From: Pseudomonas frederiksbergensis
GTDB taxonomy: Bacteria; Pseudomonadota; Gammaproteobacteria; Pseudomonadales; Pseudomonadaceae
NCBI RefSeq assembly: GCF_003732705.1
Contig: NZ_MOBR01000042.1
Span: 1-64,000, forward strand
Reading direction: 5' to 3'
DNA length: 64,000 nt
Shown: positions 1 through 9,002 of the stretch, piece by piece
How the letters are laid out: each line of letters starts with the position of its first letter
Numbering within the stretch: position 1 is the first letter of the stretch
Made by a program: the position numbers and the translations under genes
Notes under the pieces: generated by a model
Database searches by the model: none
Told to the model about the DNA's origin: nothing
The model's input: the letters and a program-made list of their open reading frames with translations, nothing else

Positions 1-20
1 TTGAAAAGCATGAAGATCAG

Positions 21-66
21 CTCCCTTTCCCCCTCTCCCCTCTGGGGAGAGGGTTGGGGTGAGGGG
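21..66. repeat. C/G-rich palindromic intergenic repeat
   Basis: A run of C-rich then G-rich sequence that can fold on itself (CCCTCTCCCC against GGGGAGAGGG). The same element occurs in both orientations at 3452-3613. It lies just downstream of the RIO-kinase terminator and codes for nothing credible. It looks like one of the small dispersed palindromes of Pseudomonas genomes. Confidence 0.7.
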
Positions 67-106
67 TCGATCCATCTGACACCACAACGACCAATCAAAC
101 ACCCAC

Positions 107-134
107 AAAAAACCCGGCCTGCGCCGGGTTTTTT
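107..134 (-). terminator. Rho-independent terminator of the RIO1-like kinase gene
   Basis: A hairpin with stem CCCGGC/GCCGGG is flanked by six A on one side and six T on the other, so it can work in both directions. It starts about 10 bases beyond the kinase stop codon on the minus strand. Confidence 0.85.
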
Positions 135-143
135 GTTAACCGA

Positions 144-1037
144 TCACTGCATCCACGGTGGAGGCGGTTCTTCGGTTTTGCCCGGTGGCGCATCATCAGC
201 CGCGCGCACCGCTTGCTTGCGCTCTTCATCCAGGCGTGCCGCCTCGATTTCGCGGATAACGCCGCCAACGTCTGCCAACTCTTCCGGCTCATCAAACTCG
301 CCGGTCAACACGCTGGCCGGGTGCAAGGTGCCGGCTTCGTACAGGGCCCACATTTCCTTGGCGTACTTGGTCTTCTTCAACTCCGGCGCAAACCGCCCGA
401 AGTAGGAGGCCATGTTGCCCACGTCCCGCTCCAGCATGGTGAACGCGTGGTTGTTGCCCGCCGCATCCACTGCTTGAGGCAGGTCGATGATCACCGGGCC
501 GGTCGGGGTCAACAGTACGTTGAACTCCGACAGGTCACCGTGCACCAGACCGGTACACAACATCAGCACGATCTGGGAAATCAGGAACGCGTGGTATTCA
601 CGGGCCTGGTCCGGTTCCAGCACCACGTCGTTCAGACGCGGCGCAGCATCGCCGTATTCATCGGCCACCAACTCCATCAGCAGTACGCCTTCGAGGAAGT
701 CATACGGCTTGGGCACCCGCACACCGGCGCCGGCCAGACGAAACAGGGCCGCCACTTCGGCGTTCTGCCAGGCGTCCTCGGTTTCTTTCTTGCCGAACTT
801 GGAGCCCTTGGCCATCGCCCGAGCCTGTCGGCTGTTGCGTACCTTGCGGCCTTCCTGATACTCGGCCGCCTGGCGGAAACTGCGTTTATTCGCCTCCTTG
901 TAGACCTTCGCGCAACGTAGCTCGTTACCGCAGCGCACCACATAAACAGCTGCTTCTTTACCACTCATGAGTGGGCGCAGCACCTCGTCGACCAGACCGT
1001 CCTCGATCAGGGGTTCAATGCGTTTTGGAGTCTTCAT
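144..1037 (-). CDS. RIO1-like serine/threonine protein kinase
   Basis: A 297-residue cytoplasmic protein of the bacterial RIO1 type, related to archaeal and eukaryotic RIO kinases. Seen in the sequence: the ATP-contacting lysine in RCAKVYKEA (K44), the catalytic loop HGDLSEFN (residues 166-173) and the metal-binding aspartate in IIDLPQAVD (D185). The C-terminal 60 residues are charged and end in a proline-rich tail, probably disordered. The ATG at 1037 starts the conserved region. In Pseudomonas this is a conserved single gene (PA4780-like from memory). Its bacterial substrate is not known to me. Eukaryotic relatives act in ribosome maturation, and carrying that role over would be inference. 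Confidence 0.85.
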   Translation of the reverse strand: MKTPKRIEPLIEDGLVDEVLRPLMSGKEAAVYVVRCGNELRCAKVYKEANKRSFRQAAEYQEGRKVRNSRQARAMAKGSKFGKKETEDAWQNAEVAALFRLAGAGVRVPKPYDFLEGVLLMELVADEYGDAAPRLNDVVLEPDQAREYHAFLISQIVLMLCTGLVHGDLSEFNVLLTPTGPVIIDLPQAVDAAGNNHAFTMLERDVGNMASYFGRFAPELKKTKYAKEMWALYEAGTLHPASVLTGEFDEPEELADVGGVIREIEAARLDEERKQAVRAADDAPPGKTEEPPPPWMQ

Positions 1038-1482
1038 CAGCTTTTATTGTGGGTCCTTTATTACCAAACACGCGAAAGTCATTCGTTATACGGCAATCCT
1101 CGCGCCTCGGGGAGGGGTTGCCGACCTATGAACATGGCGGATGCACACAATGTGCCGAAATTAACCGGTAAATCCCGCGCCGTTCATCGACCGGTGGAGA
1201 TCATAGCTGAGCCGCCGACACTTGTTGGCGACGGGATGACAGGGCATTTACGACAGAAGCTGACATCCGGATTCCTCCTATTTGTAGGTTTTTTCTCAAC
1301 GGGCCTCAATTTCCCATTTTTTCAGCCGAAGTCCTGAGAGAGAAAAGGATTTGTCTGACAATCGTTGCGACTAAAACGACGATGCCGCTTCAAGGAATCG
1401 AGGTAATCAATACCGTTTTCGGCTGCCAATAATCCGCGAGTCATCTGCACTGCGTGGGCCTACAAGAAAATCTGGAGCGCGG
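1038..1482. promoter_or_regulatory. Divergent intergenic region, kinase and chemoreceptor
   Basis: 445 bases separate two divergently transcribed genes, so both promoters should lie here. There is a possible hairpin near 1090-1125 (CGGCAATCC against GGTTGCCG) and a T-rich stretch near 1280-1320. I found no convincing sigma-28 or sigma-54 site for the chemoreceptor gene and no coding potential. Confidence 0.5.
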
Positions 1483-3429
1483 ATGAACATCAAACAGAAG
1501 TTGACGTGGGCGTTTGCAATCATCGCCTGCTTGCCGGTGGTGCTGGTCGCCACCCTTGTAGTGCTGAACTTGCGCAGCGATGCCAAGGACGATTTCGTCG
1601 ACGGCAGTGGTCGCGAGATTCGTCAGGTCGCCAATGCCATGCAGCTATTCTTCGACGGCATCAGCCAGAACGTCGATTACCTGGCGTCCCAGCCGCTGAT
1701 CAAGAATACCGACGACAGCCTCAAGACCTACATGGCCGCCAACGCCGAGAGCATTCCTCAGGGCGAGATGGACAAAAAGGTCTTCACGCTCCTCCAGGAC
1801 CTGGGCAACACCCATCCGTCCTACGCCTACGCGATCGTCGGCACCGCAGCCGGCGGTTATGTGTCCTGGCCGGATGACGCGAAACTGAACAACTATGACC
1901 CGCGCCAGCGCCCCTGGTACAAAGCCGCACAGGCCAAGCCGGGCAAGCCGTTTCGCACCGAGGCTTATTACTGGGCTCAGGATGACGCGTCCTACGTCAG
2001 CACCGTGCGCACCATCGATAACAAGTTGGGCACCAACGGTGGCGTGGTCAGCATCGACGTGACGCTCAAGCAGCTCACCGAAATCGTCAAACAGATCAAG
2101 CTCGGCGAAACCGGTTACCTGATGCTGCTGGAAAACAGCGGCACGGTGCTGGTCGATCCGAAGCAACCAGAGCACAACTTCAAGGCCCTGGGCAGCCTCG
2201 GCGAAGGCTACGCACAACTGGCCAAGGCTGGCAAAGGCCTGGTGGAAGTCGAGCTGAACGGCGAGCGCTACATGGCCAACGTCTGGCCATCGGAGCAACT
2301 GGGCTGGACCTTCATCGGCCTGATCAAGCAAACCGATGTAATGAGCTCGGCCACCCAACTGACCTGGCTGATCGCGGGTATTGCCGCCGTACTGGCCGTG
2401 TTCTTCGCCATCGTCGGGGCCAGTTTCGCCCGCGTCATCGTGCGCCCGATCAGCAGCGTGGCCAGCGGCCTGGAAGGCATCGCCCAGGGCGAAGGTGACC
2501 TGACCAAGAATCTGGAAATCCGTGGCAGCGACGAAACCGCGCAACTGGCCAGTTGGTTCAACCAGTTCCTGGCGGCGATCCGCAACCTGATCCAGAGCAT
2601 CGGCGGCGCCGCGAATAAAATCCTCGCCACCTCCCAGAGTTCGACTCGGGTCTCCAGCGACATGGCCGAAGCCGCCGGGCGTCAGCGTGAAGCGGTGGAC
2701 ATGGTGTCCACGGCGTTCCACGAAATGGTCGCCACCGCCAACGAAGTCGCCCGCTCGTGCAGCCAGGCCGCCGAGTCAGCCGACAGTGGTCAGCGCCAGG
2801 CGCGCGAAGGTCAGCAGCAGATCGATGCCGCTGTATCCAGCGTCGATCGCTTGAGCCAGGAAATCGAATCCTCAGCGCAGTCGATGCAGCAACTGGAACG
2901 CGACAGCAACGACATTCAATCGATTCTCGGGACCATTCGCTCGATTGCCGAGCAGACCAACCTGTTGGCGCTGAACGCCGCGATTGAAGCCGCACGGGCC
3001 GGCGAACAGGGTCGTGGGTTTGCGGTGGTGGCGGATGAAGTGCGCGCCCTGGCGAAACGCACAGCCGATTCCACGGCGGAAATCGACGGCTTGCTCGGCA
3101 CTCTCGCCAAGCGCACCAGCCAGGTGACCCAGCAAATGCACGCGAGCCTGGAAGTGTCGCAGCAGTCGGTCACCCGCATCGGCGAAGCGCGCAACAGCTT
3201 CGGGCAGATCCGTGAGTCGGTGGATGTGATTCGCGATATGAACACGCAGATCGCGACGGCGGCGGAAGAACAGCATTCGGTGGCAGAGGAGATCAATCGG
3301 CACATCAGCCAGATTCATGGTGATGCGCAGTTGGTGGCGGAGCTGGCGAACTCGGCGCGACTGGATTCCCAGAGTTTGGCCGGGTTGTCGAATGAGTTGG
3401 ATGGGTTGGTTCGTCGGTTCAGGACTTGA
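1483..3429 (+). CDS. Methyl-accepting chemotaxis protein with dCache sensor
   Basis: A 648-residue transmembrane chemoreceptor that senses ligands in the periplasm and signals to CheA/CheW. Order of parts: membrane helix at about 10-30, double Cache domain at about 35-285, second membrane helix at about 293-316, HAMP to about 370, then the methyl-accepting coiled coil. The signalling tip is EQTNLLALNAAIEAARAG. The Cache domain has R143, W145 and Y146 (RPWY), a signature shared with dCache receptors for amino acids and amines, but the full amino-acid motif is not obvious. The size and layout resemble the PctA/PctB/PctC/PctD family of P. aeruginosa. I cannot name the ligand. Confidence 0.9.
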   Translation: MNIKQKLTWAFAIIACLPVVLVATLVVLNLRSDAKDDFVDGSGREIRQVANAMQLFFDGISQNVDYLASQPLIKNTDDSLKTYMAANAESIPQGEMDKKVFTLLQDLGNTHPSYAYAIVGTAAGGYVSWPDDAKLNNYDPRQRPWYKAAQAKPGKPFRTEAYYWAQDDASYVSTVRTIDNKLGTNGGVVSIDVTLKQLTEIVKQIKLGETGYLMLLENSGTVLVDPKQPEHNFKALGSLGEGYAQLAKAGKGLVEVELNGERYMANVWPSEQLGWTFIGLIKQTDVMSSATQLTWLIAGIAAVLAVFFAIVGASFARVIVRPISSVASGLEGIAQGEGDLTKNLEIRGSDETAQLASWFNQFLAAIRNLIQSIGGAANKILATSQSSTRVSSDMAEAAGRQREAVDMVSTAFHEMVATANEVARSCSQAAESADSGQRQAREGQQQIDAAVSSVDRLSQEIESSAQSMQQLERDSNDIQSILGTIRSIAEQTNLLALNAAIEAARAGEQGRGFAVVADEVRALAKRTADSTAEIDGLLGTLAKRTSQVTQQMHASLEVSQQSVTRIGEARNSFGQIRESVDVIRDMNTQIATAAEEQHSVAEEINRHISQIHGDAQLVAELANSARLDSQSLAGLSNELDGLVRRFRT

Positions 3430-3451
3430 AAATGAGGGTGGTCTTATAGGC

Positions 3452-3613
3452 CACCCCTCACCCTAACCCTCTCCCCAAGGGGTAGAGGGGACTGACCGAG
3501 GTGTTCTTGGAGCTACATCGACCTGAAATATCGAGTCGAACTCAGGTTTTGAAAAATCCCCGATCTGCTCCCTTTCCCCCTCTCCCCTGTGGGGAGAGGG
3601 CTGGGGTGAGGGG
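3452..3613. repeat. Inverted pair of C/G-rich palindromic repeats
   Basis: Two copies of the repeat seen at 21-66 face each other here (3452-3490 and 3567-3613) with about 75 bases between. The pair fills the convergent gap between the chemoreceptor and the AraC-type regulator and could form a large hairpin that ends transcription from both sides. There is no other candidate terminator in this gap. Confidence 0.65.
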
Positions 3614-3620
3614 CTGGCTC

Positions 3621-4412
3621 TCACTGCCGAAATAATTCCCCCGGGGTAAACCCGAACAACCCCTTGAACGCCGCAATAAACGCTGACGTCGAGTCATACC
3701 CGCAAGCCAGCGCCGCATTGGTCACGCTGTCGCCCTCCTCCAGCAAACTCAGCGACGACAGCAGCCGCGCACGCTGACGCCAGCCTCGAAAGCTCAAACC
3801 CGTCTCGCGCTGAAACAGGCGCATCAGGGTTTTCTCCGAAGTGCCCAACCGCGCCGCCCACTCCTGCAACGTCGCGTTCTGTTCCGGGTTTTCGATCAGC
3901 TCGTTGCACAACCCCAGCAAACGTTCATGCCGGGGCAACGGTAGCGAGAACTCCACCTCCGGCAAACTCGCCAACTGATCCAGCAACACATTCACCAGCC
4001 GCGCTTCCTGGCTTTCGCCCTGTGGATACTCCACCGGCAGCAGGCAAAAACTCTTGATCAGCTCCCGGGCCAGCGGCGTCACCTCCAGCACTCGGCAACG
4101 TCCGTCTGCCCATTGGCAATCCTCGCGGCGCACATAGAGGCTGCGCATTTCGGCGCGCATCGACGTGACGACTTGATGTTCGAGATCGGCCGGAATCCAG
4201 ATGCCCCACTGCGGCGGCGCAAAGAAACTGCCCTCGGCGGTATGCACCCCGAGCACGCCGCTGATGGCGTAGGAGAATTGCACCCAGTCGTGGCGATGGG
4301 GCGGTGTCCAGGAACCGGCGTTGAGGCTTTCGGCGCGGGCGAACAGTGGGCGCGGTAAGGCGGTTAGCGCCGGGATTGAGCGTTCGAGGGAAAGTTGTCC
4401 GTTGGACGTCAT
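3621..4412 (-). CDS. AraC-family transcriptional regulator, cupin plus HTH
   Basis: A 263-residue DNA-binding regulator. The N-terminal half is a cupin-type sensor (HRHDWVQFSYAISGVLGV region). The C-terminal 100 residues hold the double helix-turn-helix of the AraC/XylS family, with helices in TLQEWAARLGTSEKTL and ALACGYDSTSAFIAAF. This layout (AraC_binding first, HTH_18 last) is that of the YdhB/NimR-like subgroup, which often controls a neighbouring exporter. No exporter is adjacent here: the next gene upstream is the thiolase on the same strand, 180 bases away with a REPIN between. I chose the ATG at 4412. An upstream in-frame ATG at 4469 would add 19 residues with no domain character. Confidence 0.85.
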   Translation of the reverse strand: MTSNGQLSLERSIPALTALPRPLFARAESLNAGSWTPPHRHDWVQFSYAISGVLGVHTAEGSFFAPPQWGIWIPADLEHQVVTSMRAEMRSLYVRREDCQWADGRCRVLEVTPLARELIKSFCLLPVEYPQGESQEARLVNVLLDQLASLPEVEFSLPLPRHERLLGLCNELIENPEQNATLQEWAARLGTSEKTLMRLFQRETGLSFRGWRQRARLLSSLSLLEEGDSVTNAALACGYDSTSAFIAAFKGLFGFTPGELFRQ

Positions 4413-4487
4413 TGTTGAGCCTTGTGTCGCAGGACGGCGGATAGCACCGACCTTAGAACAAGTCATCAAGTCTTACAAATATCCCCT

Positions 4488-4575
4488 GTGGGAGCGGGCT
4501 TGCTCGCGAAAGCGGTGTGTCATTCAACAGTGATGTCGACTGATCCACCGCTTTCGCGAGCAAGCTCGCTCCCAC
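4488..4575. repeat. REPIN (paired inverted REP sequences)
   Basis: Two REP palindromes in head-to-head inverted order. The left one begins GTGGGAGCGGGCTTGCTCGC and the right one ends GCTCGCTCCCAC, with about 35 bases between. The family is the same as the arrays at 20556-21448 and 28042-29024. Confidence 0.9.
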
Positions 4576-4592
4576 AGGGTCTGCGGTTGGTC

Positions 4593-5870
4593 TTAGCGTT
4601 CGATGATGGCCGTTACGCCTTGGCCGCCAGCCGCGCAGATAGAGATCAACCCCCGCCCCTTGCCCGCCGCATCCAGCAACTTCGCCAGGTTGGCGACGAT
4701 GCGCCCGCCGGTGGCGGCAAACGGATGCCCGGCGGCCAATGAGCTGCCCTTGACGTTGAGGCGGCTGCGATCAATCGAACCCAGCGGCGCGTCGAGGCCG
4801 AGGCGGGTTTTGCAGTATTCGGGGTCTTCCCAGGCTTTCAATGTGCACAGCACCTGGGCGGCGAAGGCTTCGTGGATTTCGTAGTAGTCGAAGTCCTGCA
4901 AGGTCAAGCCGTTGCGCGCCAGCAAACGCGGCACGGCATACACCGGCGCCATCAGCAGGCCCTCGGCACCGTTGACGAAATCCACCGCCGCCGCTTCGCC
5001 ATCACGTAAATACGCGAGGATCGGCAAGCCGCGTTCCTTGGCCCATTCCTCACTGCCCAGCAACACCAGCGACGCGCCATCGGTCAACGGCGTGGAGTTG
5101 CCTGCGGTCATGGTGCCTTTGGCGCTTTTCTCGAACGCCGGTTTGAGCGAGGCGAGTTTTTCCAGGGTCAGGTCCGGGCGCAGGTTGTTGTCCCGGGTCA
5201 GGCCGAGGAACGGTGTCATCAAGTCGTTGTGCCAGCCTTCGGTGTAGGAAGCGGCCAGTTTCTGGTGGCTTTCGAGGGCCAATTGATCCTGCTCGGCGCG
5301 GGGGATGTTCCAGGTCTGGGCCATCAGCTCGCAGTGTTGCCCCATGGACAGGCCAGTGCGCGGCTCACCGTTGCGCGGGAATTCAGGGACCAGATGACCA
5401 GGGCGCAGTTGCAGGAAAGTTTTCAGCTTGTCGGCGGTGGTCTTGGCGCGGTTGGCTTGCAGGAGGATTCTGCGCAGGCCTTCGTTGATGCCGATCGGCG
5501 CGTCGGACGTGGTGTCGACGCCGCCGGCAATGCCGCAATCGATCTGGCCCAACGCAATTTTATTCGCCACCAGCAGCGCGGCTTCCAGGCCGGTGCCGCA
5601 GGCTTGCTGGATGTCGTAGGCCGGGGTGGTCGGCGACAGCCGCGAGCCGAGCACGCATTCGCGGGTCAGGTTGAAATCCCGGGAATGCTTGAGCACCGCC
5701 CCCGCCGCCACCTCGCCCATGCGCAGACCGTGCAGGTTGAAACGTTCGATCAAGCCTTCGAGCGCTGCGGTGAGCATCGCCTGGTTACTGGCGGTGGCGT
5801 ACGGCCCGTTGGAACGGGCGAAAGGAATACGGTTACCGCCAATGATCGCGACGCGGCGCAGCTGAGTCAT
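4593..5870 (-). CDS. Acetyl-CoA C-acetyltransferase (thiolase)
   Basis: A 425-residue thiolase-fold enzyme that cleaves 3-ketoacyl-CoA with CoA, or runs the reverse condensation. Seen: nucleophile C91 in QQACGTGLEA, the HEAF motif, the GHPFAATGGR histidine loop, and the second catalytic cysteine C412 in ICAAGGQG. GGAGCTTTTC precedes the ATG at 5870, which fixes the start and discards a 34-residue upstream extension read from repeat DNA. The gene is divergent from a FabG-like reductase and a MaoC-type dehydratase, so the three could form one fatty acyl or 3-hydroxyacyl pathway. Its length and sequence match the FadI-like group (PA4785-like from memory). Its chain-length preference cannot be read from the sequence. 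Confidence 0.9.
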   Translation of the reverse strand: MTQLRRVAIIGGNRIPFARSNGPYATASNQAMLTAALEGLIERFNLHGLRMGEVAAGAVLKHSRDFNLTRECVLGSRLSPTTPAYDIQQACGTGLEAALLVANKIALGQIDCGIAGGVDTTSDAPIGINEGLRRILLQANRAKTTADKLKTFLQLRPGHLVPEFPRNGEPRTGLSMGQHCELMAQTWNIPRAEQDQLALESHQKLAASYTEGWHNDLMTPFLGLTRDNNLRPDLTLEKLASLKPAFEKSAKGTMTAGNSTPLTDGASLVLLGSEEWAKERGLPILAYLRDGEAAAVDFVNGAEGLLMAPVYAVPRLLARNGLTLQDFDYYEIHEAFAAQVLCTLKAWEDPEYCKTRLGLDAPLGSIDRSRLNVKGSSLAAGHPFAATGGRIVANLAKLLDAAGKGRGLISICAAGGQGVTAIIER

Positions 5871-5913
5871 GAAAAGCTCCTTCCGAAATTTAAAAATGTG
5901 TACACGGCCCACT

Positions 5914-6001
5914 GTGGGAGCGAGCCTGCTCGCGAAGAGGCCGGCACATCCAACATTTCTGCTGACTGACACACCGTCTTCGCGAGCAGGCTCGCTCCCA
6001 C
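5914..6001. repeat. REPIN between thiolase and FabG-type reductase
   Basis: An inverted pair of REP palindromes (GTGGGAGCGAGCCTGCTCGC and its inverse) lies in the divergent promoter region of the thiolase and reductase genes, 44 bases upstream of the thiolase start. Confidence 0.9.
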
Positions 6002-6136
6002 AGGGTTCGGTGTTTTCCTGAAAGTCCTGCTACACATCAATCACCTGTGTTCAAGCGTAGGCCTAATCTCGTGGATCGAACGACTGATCGCCATTCGTGG
6101 TCCACACTTTGAACCCCAGCTGCCGGAGTGCGTTCC

Positions 6137-7489
6137 ATGTCAGACCGTTATATCGACTTCGCGAATTCGTCCATCGGCCACCGTCTGGTCGGGGCCTTGG
6201 GCCTGCCGTCGCCGGTGCGTCTGGAACGCTGGCAAGCCGGGCGCCTGCGGCCTGTCGAGGGGGCGCTGCTGATTGGCGGCGGGCCACTGGCGGAAAATAT
6301 CGGCGTGTTCGCTAACCGCCTGACCGATGCGATTTACAGCTACGGCGCCGAACCGTCCCTGGCCACTGCGTGGATTCCCGGCCACGGCCCGAAACTCAAA
6401 GCCGTGGTGTTTGATGCCAGTCATTTGGTGCAAACCGATCAGCTCAAGCAACTGCGCGAGTTTTTTCAGCCACTGATGAAAAACCTCGATCACAGCGCCC
6501 ACGTGGTGATCCTGGGACGGGCACCGGAAGGCCTCAGCGATCCGATTGCCTCCAGTGTCCAGCGTGCCCTCGAAGGTTTCAGCCGTTCCCTCGCCAAAGA
6601 ACTGCGCAGCGGCGGCACTTTGCAATTGATTTATGTCGGCGACGGAGCCGAGGATCAACTGGAAGGGCCGCTGCGATTTTTCCTCTCGCCCAAAAGTGCT
6701 TTCGTGTCCGGGCAAGTGATTCGATTAGTCGCGTGCGATACGCCGGTGCAGGACTGGACGCGTCCGTTATCCGGGCGCAAAGCGCTGGTCACCGGCGCGG
6801 CTCGCGGCATCGGCGCCTCGATTGCCGAAACCCTGGCCCGGGACGGCGCCGAAGTGATCCTGCTCGATGTGCCACCGGCCAAGGCTGACCTCGAAGCCCT
6901 CGCCGCACGCCTCGGCGGACAGAGCATCACCCTGGACATTTGCGCCGAAGACGCCGCCGCGCAGTTGATCGAACACCTGCCCGACGGCATCGACATCGTG
7001 GTCCACAACGCCGGCATCACCCGGGACAAAACCCTGGCCAACATGACTCCGGAATTCTGGGACGCGGTGCTGGCCGTCAATCTCAACGCGCCGCAAGTGC
7101 TGACCAAAGCCCTGCTCGACGCCGGCACCCTGCGCGATAACGGGCGGGTGATTCTGTTGGCGTCCATCAGCGGCATCGCGGGCAATCGCGGGCAAACCAA
7201 CTACGCTGCGAGCAAGGCCGGGCTGATCGGGCTGGCCCAGGCCTGGGCGCCGCTGCTGCATGAGCGCGGCATCAGCATCAATGCGGTGGCGCCGGGGTTT
7301 ATCGAAACCCAGATGACTGCGCACATTCCATTCGGCCTGCGTGAAGCCGGACGGCGCATGAGTTCCCTGGGCCAGGGCGGCTTGCCCCAGGACGTCGCCG
7401 AAGCGGTCGCCTGGCTGGCGCAACCGGGCACCGGTGCGTTTACCGGGCAAGCATTGCGGGTGTGTGGGCAAAGTGTCTTGGGGGCATAG
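6137..7489 (+). CDS. 3-oxoacyl-ACP/CoA reductase, long FabG4-like SDR
   Basis: A 450-residue NAD(P)H-dependent short-chain dehydrogenase/reductase. The catalytic domain is the C-terminal half. It has the nucleotide-binding loop TGAARGIG (219-226), NAG at 291-293, and the catalytic S343, Y356 and K360 (YAASK). The first 200 residues look like a second, degenerate Rossmann domain without the cofactor loop, as in the high-molecular-weight FabG4 enzymes of mycobacteria. The start is ATG 6137, preceded by GGAG; an in-frame GTG nine bases upstream is less likely. The MaoC-type gene follows after two bases, so the two are surely co-transcribed and could carry out consecutive reduction and dehydration steps. 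Confidence 0.9.
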   Translation: MSDRYIDFANSSIGHRLVGALGLPSPVRLERWQAGRLRPVEGALLIGGGPLAENIGVFANRLTDAIYSYGAEPSLATAWIPGHGPKLKAVVFDASHLVQTDQLKQLREFFQPLMKNLDHSAHVVILGRAPEGLSDPIASSVQRALEGFSRSLAKELRSGGTLQLIYVGDGAEDQLEGPLRFFLSPKSAFVSGQVIRLVACDTPVQDWTRPLSGRKALVTGAARGIGASIAETLARDGAEVILLDVPPAKADLEALAARLGGQSITLDICAEDAAAQLIEHLPDGIDIVVHNAGITRDKTLANMTPEFWDAVLAVNLNAPQVLTKALLDAGTLRDNGRVILLASISGIAGNRGQTNYAASKAGLIGLAQAWAPLLHERGISINAVAPGFIETQMTAHIPFGLREAGRRMSSLGQGGLPQDVAEAVAWLAQPGTGAFTGQALRVCGQSVLGA

Positions 7490-7491
7490 CG

Positions 7492-8346
7492 ATGATCACT
7501 GACTGGCACACACTCAACCGCGAACCGAGCCTGCCCGAGTTGTACGTGCGGGCAGCCCTGCGCCGCAAAATCACTGGCACCGCCCTGCCTGATACGGGTT
7601 TGCGTTGTTGGCTCGATGTCGATCCGAAACGCCTGGCGGCTTATCGCACGGTCTGCGGTTTTGCTGACAATGGCCTGTTGCCGCCGACTTATCCCCATGT
7701 GCTGGCATTTGCCTTGCAGATGCAATTGCTGACGTCCAAGGAGTTTCCATTTCCGTTGCTGGGCCTGATTCACCTGAGCAATCGCATTCGCGTGCTGCGG
7801 CCCATGGGCGGAGTGCATCGCGCGCGGGTCAGCGTGCAAGTGCAGAACCTGCAACCCCACGCCAAAGGGGCGACGTTCGATCTGGTCACGACCCTGGATG
7901 ATCAGTTGGGCACGCTGTGGGAAGCTGAGAGCCAGATGCTGTGTCGCGGGGTGAAACTCGATGGCGAGCCGGTCGAGGATGAGTTGGCACCGACGCTGGC
8001 ACTGACGCAAGTGGCGCGCTGGAAAGCCCCGGCGGACATTGGTCGGCAATACGCCAAGGTGTCCGGGGATTACAACCCGATTCACCTGAGTGCGGCCAGC
8101 GCCAAGCTGTTCGGTTTTCCTACAGCGATTGCCCACGGGTTATGGAACAAGGCCCGGACGTTGGCAGCGCTGGCGGATCATCTGCCGACGGCGAACATTG
8201 AAATTGCGGTGCAGTTTCGCAAGCCGGTGCGTTTGCCCAGTGAACTGACGTTGCTCGCCAGTGCGGCGGCGTCCAGTGGGGATTTGCAGTTGGTCGGTGC
8301 CGGGGAGCTGGAGCATATGGTCGGGCATTGGCGGCCTGTTGCCTGA
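7492..8346 (+). CDS. MaoC-type enoyl hydratase/dehydratase
   Basis: A 284-residue hot-dog-fold protein. The C-terminal domain carries the hydratase-2 signature DYNPIHLSAASAKLFGF followed by AHGLW, with the Asp and His that activate water. This suggests (R)-specific hydration of enoyl-CoA or dehydration of 3-hydroxyacyl thioesters. The N-terminal domain is a second, weaker hot-dog unit. The ATG at 7492 lies two bases after the reductase stop, so the genes form one operon. The thiolase is divergent just upstream. The substrate range is unknown. Confidence 0.85.
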   Translation: MITDWHTLNREPSLPELYVRAALRRKITGTALPDTGLRCWLDVDPKRLAAYRTVCGFADNGLLPPTYPHVLAFALQMQLLTSKEFPFPLLGLIHLSNRIRVLRPMGGVHRARVSVQVQNLQPHAKGATFDLVTTLDDQLGTLWEAESQMLCRGVKLDGEPVEDELAPTLALTQVARWKAPADIGRQYAKVSGDYNPIHLSAASAKLFGFPTAIAHGLWNKARTLAALADHLPTANIEIAVQFRKPVRLPSELTLLASAAASSGDLQLVGAGELEHMVGHWRPVA

Positions 8347-8366
8347 GCTGATGATTTTTCCCACCT

Positions 8367-8407
8367 GTGGCGAGGGGGCTTGCCCCCGTAGGGTTGCGAA
8401 GCGACCC
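8367..8407. repeat. Second REP-type palindrome (GTGGCGAGGG family)
   Basis: GTGGCGAGGGGGCTTGCCCCC followed by a small GGGTTGCGAAGCGACCC hairpin. This is a different family from the GTGGGAGCGAG repeats. I saw only this one copy. It lies directly after the MaoC-type gene and may end its transcription. Confidence 0.6.
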
Positions 8408-8411
8408 TTTT

Positions 8412-8521
8412 GATCGTTCTCGCGCTCTGCGTGGGAATGCAGCCCGGGACGCTCCGCGTCCCCTCAGAGCCGAACGCGGAGCGTCCGTTGAGGCATTCCC
8501 ACGCAGAGCGTGGGAACGATC
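8412..8521. repeat. 110-bp palindromic repeat, copy 1
   Basis: A near-perfect long palindrome with ends GATCGTT and AACGATC and arms containing ACGCTCTGCGTGGGAATGC, GACGCTCCGCGTCCC and their inverses. Closely similar copies occur at 31390-31497, 31894-32003 and 44992-45101. There is no coding content. Confidence 0.9.
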
Positions 8522-8820
8522 AGGTACCAGGGAACCCCGGTTAATTGTGTATATAACTTAAGTGTTCTCCTGCGCCATTACGCGTCTGCGTCAAAACCCT
8601 CCCCATTGATTTACAACGAATTACCCCACGCGCCGCACCCAAGGTATTAGCCCTTAGGCAGCATTCCTGCGCCCTATATGAAGGGGTAATACCAACTTGA
8701 GAATGGTACGAAAACGCCCCTGAGTTTGAGATGCGCACAACGGACGAAGGTATTGCCGGCGACAGATCGGCAGGCCATCGAAGACAACGGTCGTTGTAAC
8801 AGGTGCAAGGAATCACTCTC

Positions 8821-8999
8821 ATGAACACTCAAGTGTGGTGCAAGGCAACAACCTGTCCTCGGCGGCGGTAGGGTTGAGGTTTGGCGATGCGAAGTACTAC
8901 AACGTCGCGCTGGAAGCGGTCAAGCCGATGTCGGATGAGGCGCTGGATACGTTCAATCGACGGCCGCGGTATAGCGTGAGTTTCAGTTATCAGTTGTAG
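8821..8999 (+). pseudogene. Remnant of an outer-membrane beta-barrel gene (TpsB/ShlB-like)
   Basis: From about 8832 to the TAG at 8997 an open frame reads GNNLSSAAVGLRFGDAKYY and ends RRPRYSVSFSYQL. This alternation of aromatic and polar residues at the very C-terminus is that of outer-membrane barrel proteins. The RRPR...Y-L ending most resembles two-partner secretion translocators (ShlB/FhaC/HecB). Upstream, ATG 8821 has a good ribosome site (AAGGA) but opens a different frame that stops after 16 codons. The simplest reading is a large internal deletion joining the start of a gene to its last 50 codons. The 8522-8820 stretch before it looks like the old promoter region. The family assignment is tentative. 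Confidence 0.5.
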
Positions 9000-9002
9000 G
9001 AC

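Noticed and set aside
1090..1125. Hairpin upstream of the RIO1-like kinase as a possible riboswitch or small RNA
   Set aside because: The stem is short and imperfect, and no known fold could be recognised.
5229..5969. A 246-codon plus-strand open frame
   Set aside because: Antisense to the thiolase and ending in REPIN DNA.
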